Shown: piece after piece, positions 1-6,960 of the stretch
Layout of the letters: each line of letters starts with the position of its first letter
How positions within the stretch are numbered: the stretch's first letter is position 1
NCBI GenBank assembly: GCA_029821255.1
Contig: JALGTS010000007.1
Span: 1 to 13,009 of the forward strand
Direction of reading: 5' to 3'
Length of the DNA stretch: 13,009 nucleotides
From: Candidatus Zipacnadia bacterium
GTDB taxonomy: Bacteria > Armatimonadota > Zipacnadia > Zipacnadales > Zipacnadaceae
The notes under the pieces: model-generated
What the model saw: only the letters and a program-made list of their open reading frames with translations
What the model was told of the DNA's origin: nothing
Databases searched by the model: none
Program-made: the position numbers and the translations under genes

Positions 1-503
1 GAGCCCTCGGCGCCGGGTTCAGACTGAGTTTCTAATGACCCGGTTTTGGCGGCCTGGGCCTCCAACTCCTCGGCAGTAACGGCGAACGGCTCAGGCAAGC
101 CCGCCAGCGTGCCCAGCAAATCAACCTTCCACTGCCCCTCCTCCTTGACCAGCTTCACCTCCAGCGACTGGGGCTGCGGAACCACGTGGGCAGTAGCGTG
201 ATCGCCGTCAATCGTTGGCTGCGCAGCTACCAGGCGGGGGATAATTAGGTACATGCCCAGCGGCCCAATCAGGCGGTCACTCCATTTGCTTAATGCCTCC
301 TGGGACTTAGCGGTGATGACCTTCTTGAGCAGGGCCGGATCTATCCGACTTGTCCGGAGGGCAGCAGCCAGCGCATAACTAAACTCATTGACCACTTGCT
401 CGGGTGTTTTGGCTTGCTCTTCTTCCTGTGCCCACACTTCGCCTGCCGTCACTGCCAGGCTAACTATTGCCGCAACAGCTAACCATCGTGTAGCAGTTCT
501 CAT
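1..503 (-). CDS. Secreted protein of unknown function, C-terminus outside window
   Basis: An open frame runs from an ATG at 503 to the left edge (167 complete codons, no stop), so the C-terminus is missing. GAGGAG sits 7-8 bases upstream of the ATG, a good ribosome binding site. The N-terminus (MRTATRWLAVAAIVSLAVTA, then GEVWAQ) is a Sec signal peptide with likely cleavage after VWA, so the mature protein begins with an acidic QEEEQ stretch. The rest, about residues 35-145, is alpha/beta in character: a helix around NEFSYALAAALRTSRIDPALL, then alternating strands ending in LEVKLVKEEGQWKVDLLGTL. That closing 'K-E-x-G-x-W-K-V-D' pattern is typical of NTF2-like/DUF4878-type secreted proteins, but this is only a fold-level suggestion. 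It follows the prepilin gene by 49 bp and is probably cotranscribed with it. No function can be assigned. Confidence 0.85.
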   Translation of the reverse strand, partial: MRTATRWLAVAAIVSLAVTAGEVWAQEEEQAKTPEQVVNEFSYALAAALRTSRIDPALLKKVITAKSQEALSKWSDRLIGPLGMYLIIPRLVAAQPTIDGDHATAHVVPQPQSLEVKLVKEEGQWKVDLLGTLAGLPEPFAVTAEELEAQAAKTGSLETQSEPGAEG

Positions 504-552
504 TGTACATTCTCCTCTTTACAGTTCGCTGCCAACGTCTCGCTGGTTCGCA

Positions 553-1191
553 TCATGGTATCCAGAACTTGCCGTCGTCAACTTGATTCGCATGCAGCGG
601 TTTGACATGGCCATCTAAGAAGCCAAAGCTGGCCTGGTCAGTGTGGCGGAAGGCCACCCGGCTGAGCCGATGCGCTATGTATGAGCTGCCCATCGCGCCG
701 ACTTCTGATTTCATATCGAAGAACATAATCAGCTCGCTGACGCTCTCCAAGCCGGACATAGAGCGAGCCAGATGTTGCTGGCCGTAGCCGGTCAGGTAGG
801 TCAGGCCGTAGTTTATGCCATAGCTGTGCGGCAGGTCAGTGCTATTGCGTGCAACCTGAGGTGAGGAGTCCAGCGGGCAGGTCAGAATCTCTTTGTTCTT
901 AATATAAGGCTGAAGCAGCACGCACCAGCTAACACCTAACGTTCCATAGGAGGGGTTCCAGATCCGGGCGGGGACCAGCCGCCGATCATAGTCACTGCAG
1001 TACATCTGGGCAGCTTGGAGGAGCTGCTTGATGTTGGAGATGCAGGTGGCTTTTTGGGCACTGCCCCGCGCCTTGGCAAAAATGGGGAACAAAAGGGCAG
1101 CCAACACCGCAATGATAGCAATGACCACAAGTAACTCAATTAGCGTGAAGCCACAGTTATGTTGTTTGACAGTGCTGGCGGCAGACATCAT
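553..1191 (-). CDS. Type II secretion/type IV pilin-like prepilin (H-X9-DG class)
   Basis: This 212-aa protein has a class III prepilin leader: residues 1-14 end in Gly14, followed by FTLIELLVVIAII, with Glu at mature position +5. A prepilin peptidase would cleave after Gly14 and methylate the Phe. The hydrophobic segment is followed by LLFPIFAKARGSAQKATC, a hallmark of the large pseudopilin families of Armatimonadota and Planctomycetota. The C-terminal third carries RHTDQASFGFLDGHVKPL, the H-X9-DG-like motif of these proteins (DUF1559-type). The product is probably a pseudopilin or surface filament subunit assembled at the inner membrane. Start: ATG ATG at 1191/1188, with no strong Shine-Dalgarno; a sigma70-like promoter lies about 37 bases upstream. 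Substrate or filament type cannot be told from sequence. Confidence 0.93.
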   Translation of the reverse strand: MMSAASTVKQHNCGFTLIELLVVIAIIAVLAALLFPIFAKARGSAQKATCISNIKQLLQAAQMYCSDYDRRLVPARIWNPSYGTLGVSWCVLLQPYIKNKEILTCPLDSSPQVARNSTDLPHSYGINYGLTYLTGYGQQHLARSMSGLESVSELIMFFDMKSEVGAMGSSYIAHRLSRVAFRHTDQASFGFLDGHVKPLHANQVDDGKFWIP

Positions 1192-1227
1192 AAGTAACCG
1201 TTCGCGCCCGGACTAGCTAATCCCTTT

Positions 1228-1275
1228 ATCAGAGCGCTATCTATTTACACTGTCAAACAGAGGCCTGTCTGTCAA
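1228..1275 (-). promoter_or_regulatory. Sigma70-like promoter for the prepilin gene, with duplicated TTGACA
   Basis: On the minus strand TTGACA (1256-1251) is followed, after 17 bases, by TCTGAT (1233-1228), which matches TATAAT at 4 of 6 positions. This would start transcription roughly 30 bases before the prepilin ATG at 1191. A second perfect TTGACAG lies 19 bases further upstream (TTGACA at 1275-1270). It could be an alternative -35 or half of a repeated regulator site. The 102-bp gap contains no other gene. Confidence 0.5.
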
Positions 1276-1293
1276 GCTATTGCCGTGCTGCTG

Positions 1294-1941
1294 CTACCTG
1301 CCCACGGTAATGCGGCCCTGGCCGGTGTAGTTCAGCTCATCCTTGGAGTCAACGAAGGCCTTGATGACCGCAGCCAAGCCGGTATTGCCCTGGCGGACGA
1401 TGTCGTCTTTGTCGAATATCTGGAAGTAGCCCGAGCCGCCCTTAGCCAAAAACAGCGGCATGACAACCTGGTACTCCTTGTCGGCGCGCAGCGGACCAGT
1501 GTTGGTCTGCAAGGAGGTAATGCGGTGATTGCGCGGAGCATTGGGGTTGTACTTCACTTTCAGCCCCGAGACTTGTAGAAATGCACTGCTTGGCAGGGGT
1601 AGTCGGCTGAGACTGCGCTCCAGCGCCGCGCGAATCTGAGCAGCAGTCAGCTTGGAGACGGCCCACTTCTCGTCGGGAGTCTGCAGGAGGCTGGCTATCT
1701 GCGTAGTTGTAGGGCTGTCCGCGGGAATTGTCCCGGGCTTGAAAGCAGCGGCGGCGACCAGCCCCACGGTACAATGGGCCGCAGCACATAAGGCATCAGC
1801 AGTCAAGTCCCCAAAACTCGTCTCCGCACGAGTGGCATTCTTGGTAGACAGCGTGGAGGTACCGGCTGCGCCGACCGTCCACCAGACAGCACCGGCCACT
1901 ATTAATGCACTGATTGTCGCCGCTATCGCTATCTTCCTCAT
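1294..1941 (-). CDS. Membrane-anchored stand-alone 5'-nucleotidase C-terminal domain
   Basis: The 215-aa product resembles only the C-terminal domain (5_nucleotid_C, PF02872) of UshA/CpdB/SoxB-type 5'-nucleotidases. In intact enzymes this domain binds the nucleobase, while a separate N-terminal metallophosphatase domain does the chemistry. Residues 4-25 form an N-terminal hydrophobic anchor or signal. Family landmarks in order: ETSFGDLTADAL (40-51), KLTAAQIRAALERSL (97-111), the strand VSGLKVKYNPNAPRNHRITSL (124-144), and the ligand-loop region FLAKGGSGYF (164-173). The usual 'xVNGGGxR' stretch is not recognisable; AAAAFKPG stands near its place. No metallophosphatase motifs (DxH, GNH, GHxH) are present. 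Start: ATG at 1941 shares its A with the prfB TGA (TGATG), implying translational coupling; a GTG one codon earlier is possible. The role is probably binding rather than hydrolysis (inference). Confidence 0.82.
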   Translation of the reverse strand: MRKIAIAATISALIVAGAVWWTVGAAGTSTLSTKNATRAETSFGDLTADALCAAAHCTVGLVAAAAFKPGTIPADSPTTTQIASLLQTPDEKWAVSKLTAAQIRAALERSLSRLPLPSSAFLQVSGLKVKYNPNAPRNHRITSLQTNTGPLRADKEYQVVMPLFLAKGGSGYFQIFDKDDIVRQGNTGLAAVIKAFVDSKDELNYTGQGRITVGR

Positions 1942-3057
1942 CACATCTCACCGCCTTCTCCTGCTGTCATCAGCAGATAAGCACGAATAAACTGGTCAAT
2001 ATCTCCATCCAGCACCGATTCTACCTGGGACACTTCGACATTAGTGCGATGGTCCTTGACCATCGTATAGGGCTGTATAACATATGATCTTATCTGGCTG
2101 GCAAAGGCAATATCCTGCTTACTGCCCCGAATCTGGTCAATCTCCTCTGAGCGCTCCTGACGCTGGCGCTCGGCTAGACGGGCGCGTAGCACCTGCATAG
2201 CAAAGCGCCGATTAGCATGCTGCGAACGCTCTGCCTGCGACTGCGCAGTAATCCCTGTCGGCAAATGGGTGATGCGCACCGCTGAATCAGTTTTGTTTAC
2301 GTGTTGGCCACCTGCCCCGCTGGAGCGGAATGTTTCAATGCGCAGCTCCTCGGGATTGATATCTACCTCAAGATCTTCTGTCACCTCCGGTATAACATCA
2401 ACCGAAGCAAAGCTGGTATGGCGGCGCTTGGAACTGTCAAAGGGCGAAATGCGCACCAGCCGATGCACCCCACTTTCAGCCTTCAGATAGCCAAATGCAT
2501 AAGGTCCCGCTACACGGGCGGTAACATTACGAAATCCAGCCGCATCACCTTCAACAAAAGAGATGACTTGGAACTCAAAGTCGTGCGCATCGGCCCACAA
2601 GCGGTACATACGCAGCAACATTTCGGCCCAGTCACAGGCCTCAGTGCCTCCTGCTCCCGCCGTTATGGTCAGGATGGCGTTCTCCGCGTCATACTTGCCA
2701 CCAAGCATAGCAGCAAATTCCAGCTCTTCGAGCTGCCTTTGGGCGGCTTCCAGCCCCTCTGCAACCTCCTGGGCAACCGCTTTATCATCTTCTTCGGCAG
2801 CTAGCTCCAGCAGCACCTGGTAATCTTCTAGTCGCCGGTTAAGCTCTTCCCACGGCTCGATGGTACCACGCAACGCACTGAGCTTCCTCATCAACTCTTG
2901 AGCGCTGGCTGGATCGTCCCAGAGGTCCGGCTCTTTAGTGCGGTTTTCAAGCTTCGCTATTTGCCCACGGCGGGCAGCAAGGTCAAAGACGATCACCGAC
3001 CTGTTGGAGGGTCTCCTGCAACTCCTGTAGCCGACTTTCTAAATCTTCAATGGTCAT
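1941..3057 (-). CDS. prfB: Peptide chain release factor 2, expressed by programmed +1 frameshift
   Basis: RF2 recognises UGA and UAA stop codons and triggers peptidyl-tRNA hydrolysis in the ribosome. The gene is in two frames. ATG at 3057 opens 24 codons ending in CTT TGA C (2988-2982). A +1 slip on CTT gives Asp25 and continues to the TGA at 1941-1943, for 371 aa in all. Landmarks in the joined protein: a helical domain 1, SPF anticodon-like tripeptide at about 204-206 (specific to RF2), and SGAGGQHVNKTDSAVRI with the catalytic GGQ at about 249-251. These positions nearly coincide with those of E. coli RF2. A GTG at 2996 in the second frame is not the true start, because it would delete the N-terminal helix. 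The ATG lacks a nearby Shine-Dalgarno. Its stop overlaps the start of the next gene. Identification is very secure. Confidence 0.97.
2982..2997 (-). promoter_or_regulatory. prfB programmed +1 frameshift site (CTTTGAC)
   Basis: The minus strand reads GGTGATC GT CTT TGA C. CTT TGA C is the canonical RF2 autoregulatory slippage site: low RF2 slows reading of the in-frame TGA (2985-2983) and favours the +1 slip to GAC. The classic stimulator AGGGGG three bases upstream of CTT is absent. Instead GGTGATC (2997-2991) is perfectly complementary to GATCACC near the 16S rRNA 3' end and lies 2 bases before CTT. That it plays the stimulator role is inferred. Confidence 0.92.
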
Positions 3058-3180
3058 ATCAGCGAAATTTCTCGTGTCACTCTCCTCTTATTAGACGTCC
3101 TACTCTCATAATAGTTCCGTTTGGTAGGCAAGCCCGGATCACGAACCGACGGAATGCTTGGTGGCATACCGGCGGCTATT

Positions 3181-4125
3181 CTACTGCTGGAGCCGCAACT
3201 GGTGCAGCAGCACTGCCGCATACTCAATCCAGCGTCTTTCTTGCTCGGAGGCAGGCTCTTGTATGCGCTCAATCTGCTCAAGTATCTGAATTGCCCCGCC
3301 ACGATCTCCCACTAAATACTTAGCCACCGCCAGAAAATAACGCACCTCAGTGCAACGAACAGCGTGAGGATAATCATCAAGGTAGTTTTCAAGAACACGA
3401 GCTGCCTTCGCCGGAGCATCCGGTATTGAGATTATGGTTAGGTCCAGCTCAGCATCGGCTTTAGCGCCGCTTTCGTTGCCAGGATCTAACTTGAGGGCGC
3501 GCTCTAAGTGTTTCTTGGCATCTTCATACAGTTCCAGCTCCAGGCAGATATGACCCAGCCGAGCATAAGCTCGGGCCTGCTTAAGCTTATCGCTTGCCGT
3601 GCCCTGTTCTTTGATGAGCAGTTGGACAGCTTCCAGGGTCTGTACAAACCACTGAGATGGGATGTAGCCATATATCTGGAAAGCCTTCTTCCCGGAGCTA
3701 TCAAAAAACAGATGAAAGGGCAGCCGATACGCCGATAACCCGACTCGCTCCTCGTCCGCCTCAGGCAGCAATCCCGGGACATGTTTACGTATGAACTGAC
3801 GGTTGGGCGGCGCGTGGACCTCCAGAGCGCAAAGTATATAGCCGCGCAGCATCTGTTTTACTTGTTTGTTGGCCAAGGTAGACTGACTCATCTTGTAGCA
3901 GGGATTGTCTTGCTTGACCCTTGCCCACTCGTTACGCGACATCCGAGGATACTCCCAGACGTAGACATATATCGGCTTGCCGCTCTGTTTGGCCTGGGCG
4001 CTGGCCTTTTCCCAGCTTTCATACCATAGGTTCGGCTCACCAACAGCCGGCTGCAAAACTCCACCGATGGCGCTAACACAAGCCGCCATGACTATCAACA
4101 TACCTCTATTGCAAGGACTCCGCAC
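3181..4125 (-). CDS. Exported thioredoxin-fold/TPR protein lacking the CxxC active site
   Basis: About 314 aa from a GTG at 4125, chosen because AGGGGG lies 7 bases upstream; a TTG at 4146 and an ATG at 4101 are alternatives. Residues about 8-29 form a signal peptide (or, less likely, a lipoprotein signal ending MAAC). Residues about 35-165 match the thioredoxin-like layout: a helix YESWEKASAQAKQSGKP, strand IYVYVWEY, then LPFHLFFDSSGKKAFQIYGY with the cis-Pro at about 136. Where CxxC should sit there is YPRMSRNEW, so no redox dithiol. A canonical TPR follows (ARAYARLGHICLELELYEDA, on through HLERALKLDPGN), plus a second TPR-like helical pair (ENYLDDYP...AIQILEQI) to the end. Probably a periplasmic interaction protein. 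Partner and function are unknown. It follows the GNAT gene by 34 bp. Confidence 0.82.
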   Translation of the reverse strand: MRSPCNRGMLIVMAACVSAIGGVLQPAVGEPNLWYESWEKASAQAKQSGKPIYVYVWEYPRMSRNEWARVKQDNPCYKMSQSTLANKQVKQMLRGYILCALEVHAPPNRQFIRKHVPGLLPEADEERVGLSAYRLPFHLFFDSSGKKAFQIYGYIPSQWFVQTLEAVQLLIKEQGTASDKLKQARAYARLGHICLELELYEDAKKHLERALKLDPGNESGAKADAELDLTIISIPDAPAKAARVLENYLDDYPHAVRCTEVRYFLAVAKYLVGDRGGAIQILEQIERIQEPASEQERRWIEYAAVLLHQLRLQQ

Positions 4126-4159
4126 CGGCTCACCCCCTCTTGGCAATTTATCTTATGAG

Positions 4160-4651
4160 CTAAATCCGTCTCCGGTCAGTTATGCACATACAGTAGTAAA
4201 TCTTGCGCCCTACCTCACGGTAGCCGACCTGCCGATAGAAGCGGTCTGCCCGCTGGTTGCAGGTCAATGTCTCAATCTGACTATACATCATACCAACTGC
4301 CTCAAAATAGTCAAGGGCAGTGTTCAGCAATGCCTTGCCCACTCCTCTGCCCTGATACTGGGCGGCAACAGCCAAATTCCGTACGCGGCCGGTTGCACTA
4401 TCTTGGTCAAGCTCGGTGGTGATGTAGCCGACCACCTCACCGCTCACCTCCGCTACAAATGTCCCGCCGGGGTTGTCTTCCAACTCCCCAGCTACCTCTG
4501 CCATCTTACGCTCCTGCCAGGTAGTGTTGTTTAGGACACCAAACTTTCGCTGGATAGCAGCAAAGAGCGAAACTGGTTCAAAGACCTCAGCGGTGATCTC
4601 CAGTATCCGCTGCCTATCGCACGGTTCGTATCTGCGTATGTGCATCTCCAT
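4160..4651 (-). CDS. GNAT-family N-acetyltransferase
   Basis: A 163-aa cytoplasmic protein of the GCN5-related N-acetyltransferase family, which transfers acetyl from acetyl-CoA to an amine. Motif A, the acetyl-CoA pyrophosphate loop, is VRNLAVAAQYQGRGVGKALL, fitting Q-x-x-G-x-G/A. It is preceded by the family's strand pair TFVAEVSGEVVGYITTEL. Motif B-like NQRADRFYRQVGYREVGRKI closes the domain, with the usual 'A-x-x-F-Y-x-x-x-G-(F/Y)' pattern. Length is normal for a single GNAT domain. Start: ATG at 4651, 16 bp after the preceding stop, with AGGAG about 13 bases upstream; ATG at 4645 is also possible. The frame extends upstream to 4702, but that stretch overlaps the preceding gene and adds non-family sequence. 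Substrate unknown. It is the only clearly cytoplasmic enzyme inside a run of envelope genes. Confidence 0.9.
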   Translation of the reverse strand: MEMHIRRYEPCDRQRILEITAEVFEPVSLFAAIQRKFGVLNNTTWQERKMAEVAGELEDNPGGTFVAEVSGEVVGYITTELDQDSATGRVRNLAVAAQYQGRGVGKALLNTALDYFEAVGMMYSQIETLTCNQRADRFYRQVGYREVGRKIYYCMCITDRRRI

Positions 4652-4667
4652 ACCTAAAACAGCACTC

Positions 4668-6347
4668 CTACCAAATATATCGCGCCCTGAGCGAGAATAC
4701 ATGGCCAGGACGGCTGTAACTAAGTTGGCAACCAGAATACTCTAAGGCGATCTTTTCCACTTCTGGCAGCTCCAGCAGTGGCGAACTACGATTATCAATT
4801 CCCCGGAGACCCGCACATAGCCGGTCCAACCCCATCCAGCCCTGTAGCTCACGGTCCCAGCTAGTACGGAGAATAACATTATCAGCCCTCACCAACTGCT
4901 GAAGCTGCTGTTCTATTTCGTCGTGCCAGACGAAATAGCGATTGAGCACCGTCTCTATTTGCCCAATGGGTTCCATAGTAGTAGCCATCATCCAGGGCAG
5001 ATAGGTGCCGCCAGCGGCATACGCGCGGCCGTCTGCCAGTGCCTGACGTAGGCCTTCAGTGGTGTTGTCACTGCTCTCAATTGTGGTGTATGGCAGGCCC
5101 ACCGCAACACCATAGGGGCTATTACTGGCGTACAAAGCAGGTTTATCTGCCAGCCGTGGGTCGTATAAGATCTGCAATGTCCGAAACATCTCAAAAAGGC
5201 CTGGTTGGATCAGATAGCCGTCAAAAGGCATTTGGCGCAGCATCCGCGGCCCTCCTGCTACGCCCGGGTGGGCGAGAATCGCCAAGCCATCTTGGTCATG
5301 TATCATCTCCACGGTCTTGCCCATTGTCATGCCTTCGGGAATCCAATGATTCACAAACAAAGCGAGTACGCCGCCGCTGGTGGTATCTATATACTCCCCG
5401 ATGATTACCCGAAAATCAGCCGGAAGTTTCCCTGCGGCTCGCAGTTTGTCTGCTATCCGTTGGGCCCGTTGGGCACCACCGATTTGGTTGCGGTCGGCGA
5501 TGACCACTGCGCCCAGACCTCGCTTGGCGGCATGGAGCAGTAAAGATTCGACAGACGCCGTAGAATCAAACGAGGCATCGCTCTCTACGCGCAGATCTAT
5601 TGCCACTTGCTGCTCGCCCACAGTGACTTCACTTATCAGCGGCGGCAGCAGATCAACCACCCTGGGAGCCATATGCTCAACCAGCAGCGCGCGAGACTGG
5701 TACTGCTGGCGGCCGAGGGCAGCCAACAACGTATCCCGACCGACGGTGGAATGGTCCCTATACGTCCACCAGTAAGCGGCGGCCAACAGTGCGCGCTGCC
5801 AAGCAGCATCCTCATCTCGGTTCCACCGCTGCACTTCCTCCTGGGCAATCCTAAAGGAATTGGCCCAACCGCGCTGCTCCAGCCAGGGGGACTCAAGATA
5901 GCACCGGCGGCACATCTCATCCCAACTGCGACCGGGATAGATCTCAGGCAGAAAGTCGGGACAGATCTGGACCGACATTCGCCACTGGTGCCCGGTATCA
6001 ACAGGGTACTGATAGTGAATTGGTGATACACTGCGGACGGGCAAGCCGGTGCTGGCCCGATATACGGTGCGTCCGCCGTATCCGGTCAGTTCGTCACCGG
6101 GCTGGCAGGTAGGAAAACCTGCCAGCAGAGCCTCCTGTGACGAAGAATAGCTGGGATGAACCCGCCGCTCCAGAGCCAGAGGAGACTTCTCAGTACACTC
6201 GGCTAACGAGCCAACGAGGGGAGGCAACTGTAAGCCTACGGCTATCCCAGAGGCGCTCGGCACCAGCCAACCAGCAGCAGTCAACCACAGTAACAATCGA
6301 ATAAGCAGTGAGTGATGAGAACGCACACCAATCGATGATCGATTCAC
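4668..6347 (-). CDS. Exported PHP-domain-like protein with most metal ligands lost
   Basis: 559 aa. Residues 10-34 are a signal peptide or anchor (LLIRLLLWLTAAGWLVPSASG). Residues 35-240 form an unrecognised domain with cysteines at 51, 81, 129, 146 and 149 (CRRC). Residues about 248-450 follow the PHP phosphoesterase layout step by step: DLRVESDASFDS where DLHxHSxxSDG is expected, VESLLLHAAKRGLGAVVIADRN where ...GLxxIAITDHN is expected, VIIGEYIDT (Glu318 kept), LAILAHPG (His360 kept), YASNSPYG where a SDxH-type motif is expected, and LRQALADGRAYA for the closing helix. Thus R253, E255, R286, N409 and P411 replace usual ligands, so hydrolysis is unlikely. Start: GTG at 6347, 2 bp after the lipoprotein stop (TAAAGGTG), implying coupling; GTG at codon 8 is an alternative. 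Function unknown. Confidence 0.78.
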   Translation of the reverse strand: MNRSSIGVRSHHSLLIRLLLWLTAAGWLVPSASGIAVGLQLPPLVGSLAECTEKSPLALERRVHPSYSSSQEALLAGFPTCQPGDELTGYGGRTVYRASTGLPVRSVSPIHYQYPVDTGHQWRMSVQICPDFLPEIYPGRSWDEMCRRCYLESPWLEQRGWANSFRIAQEEVQRWNRDEDAAWQRALLAAAYWWTYRDHSTVGRDTLLAALGRQQYQSRALLVEHMAPRVVDLLPPLISEVTVGEQQVAIDLRVESDASFDSTASVESLLLHAAKRGLGAVVIADRNQIGGAQRAQRIADKLRAAGKLPADFRVIIGEYIDTTSGGVLALFVNHWIPEGMTMGKTVEMIHDQDGLAILAHPGVAGGPRMLRQMPFDGYLIQPGLFEMFRTLQILYDPRLADKPALYASNSPYGVAVGLPYTTIESSDNTTEGLRQALADGRAYAAGGTYLPWMMATTMEPIGQIETVLNRYFVWHDEIEQQLQQLVRADNVILRTSWDRELQGWMGLDRLCAGLRGIDNRSSPLLELPEVEKIALEYSGCQLSYSRPGHVFSLRARYIW

Positions 6348-6349
6348 CT

Positions 6350-6925
6350 TTACTGGGGTGGTGGTTTCATCTCTGAGATCTGCGGAATGACCTCCAGATC
6401 TCCCGCCAGCGATCCCATGGGCAGTTCATAGCTGCGACCCACACTGTCGAAGCCCAGCTTCTCCAGAGCTTCGGTGCGCTGCTGCGCCAAAATGGGTGTC
6501 TCGGCAGCTATTGTCATGGCTTTTAGCAGCGGTATGCTACGGCGGTCGCCGATTTCGCCCAAAACCCAGACGGCCCGCGCGCGAAACTGCTCGCCTATAT
6601 GCGCATTATTGGCAACTTTGTTGACCTGCTCAACCACCGGATTAGTCTCCCGAGCTACTGGGATCCGTCGACCGTGCTTGACCAGGGCCACTGCTGCAGC
6701 GTCACAAAGTTCTTCGTCATCGGACAGAGCTTCAGCCAGCAATTCAATCGCCCGCCTGTCCTGCAGATTAGCCAGGGCGATAATCGCCTGCTCCCGAGTT
6801 GCTGTCCGCGGTGATTCAATCTCACGGCTAAGCTCCTCAATCGGATCGACGGCGCAGCCTGCTATTATTAGGCCCGTAAAGACGATTCCAACCGCTACAA
6901 TTATATTTGGTCTTCTGTGCGTCAT
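6350..6925 (-). CDS. HEAT-repeat lipoprotein (191 aa)
   Basis: Start ATG at 6925 has GGAGAGGA 5 bases upstream; the frame extends further upstream only into the preceding gene. Residues 1-24 form a lipoprotein signal: MTHRRP, a hydrophobic run, and lipobox IAGC with Cys24 as the lipidated residue. Residues about 28-170 contain PBS/EZ-type HEAT repeats, for example ATREQAIIALANLQDRRAIE, DDEELCDAAAVALVKHGRRI and FRARAVWVLGEIGDRRSIPL. These are two-helix units that usually form a curved protein-binding surface. The C-terminus is short and ends in PPPQ. It is the smallest and last of three HEAT-repeat genes and lies 35 bp after the 299-aa one. Probably an outer- or inner-membrane-tethered scaffold component. 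No catalytic motif is visible. Confidence 0.88.
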   Translation of the reverse strand: MTHRRPNIIVAVGIVFTGLIIAGCAVDPIEELSREIESPRTATREQAIIALANLQDRRAIELLAEALSDDEELCDAAAVALVKHGRRIPVARETNPVVEQVNKVANNAHIGEQFRARAVWVLGEIGDRRSIPLLKAMTIAAETPILAQQRTEALEKLGFDSVGRSYELPMGSLAGDLEVIPQISEMKPPPQ

Positions 6926-6960
6926 TGATGTCCTCTCCGAAGTAACGGTCTGCCAGCAGC

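Noticed and set aside
1941..2996. GTG at 2996 as the prfB start
   Set aside because: This start lies within the frameshift region. An upstream ATG frame ending in CTTTGA restores the normal RF2 N-terminus and length.
4126..4146. TTG at 4146 as start of the thioredoxin/TPR gene
   Set aside because: It has no Shine-Dalgarno, and the AGGGGG falls inside this extension at the right distance for the GTG at 4125.
4652..4702. N-terminal extension of the GNAT gene to 4702
   Set aside because: It overlaps the end of the PHP-like gene and adds 17 residues not typical of the family.
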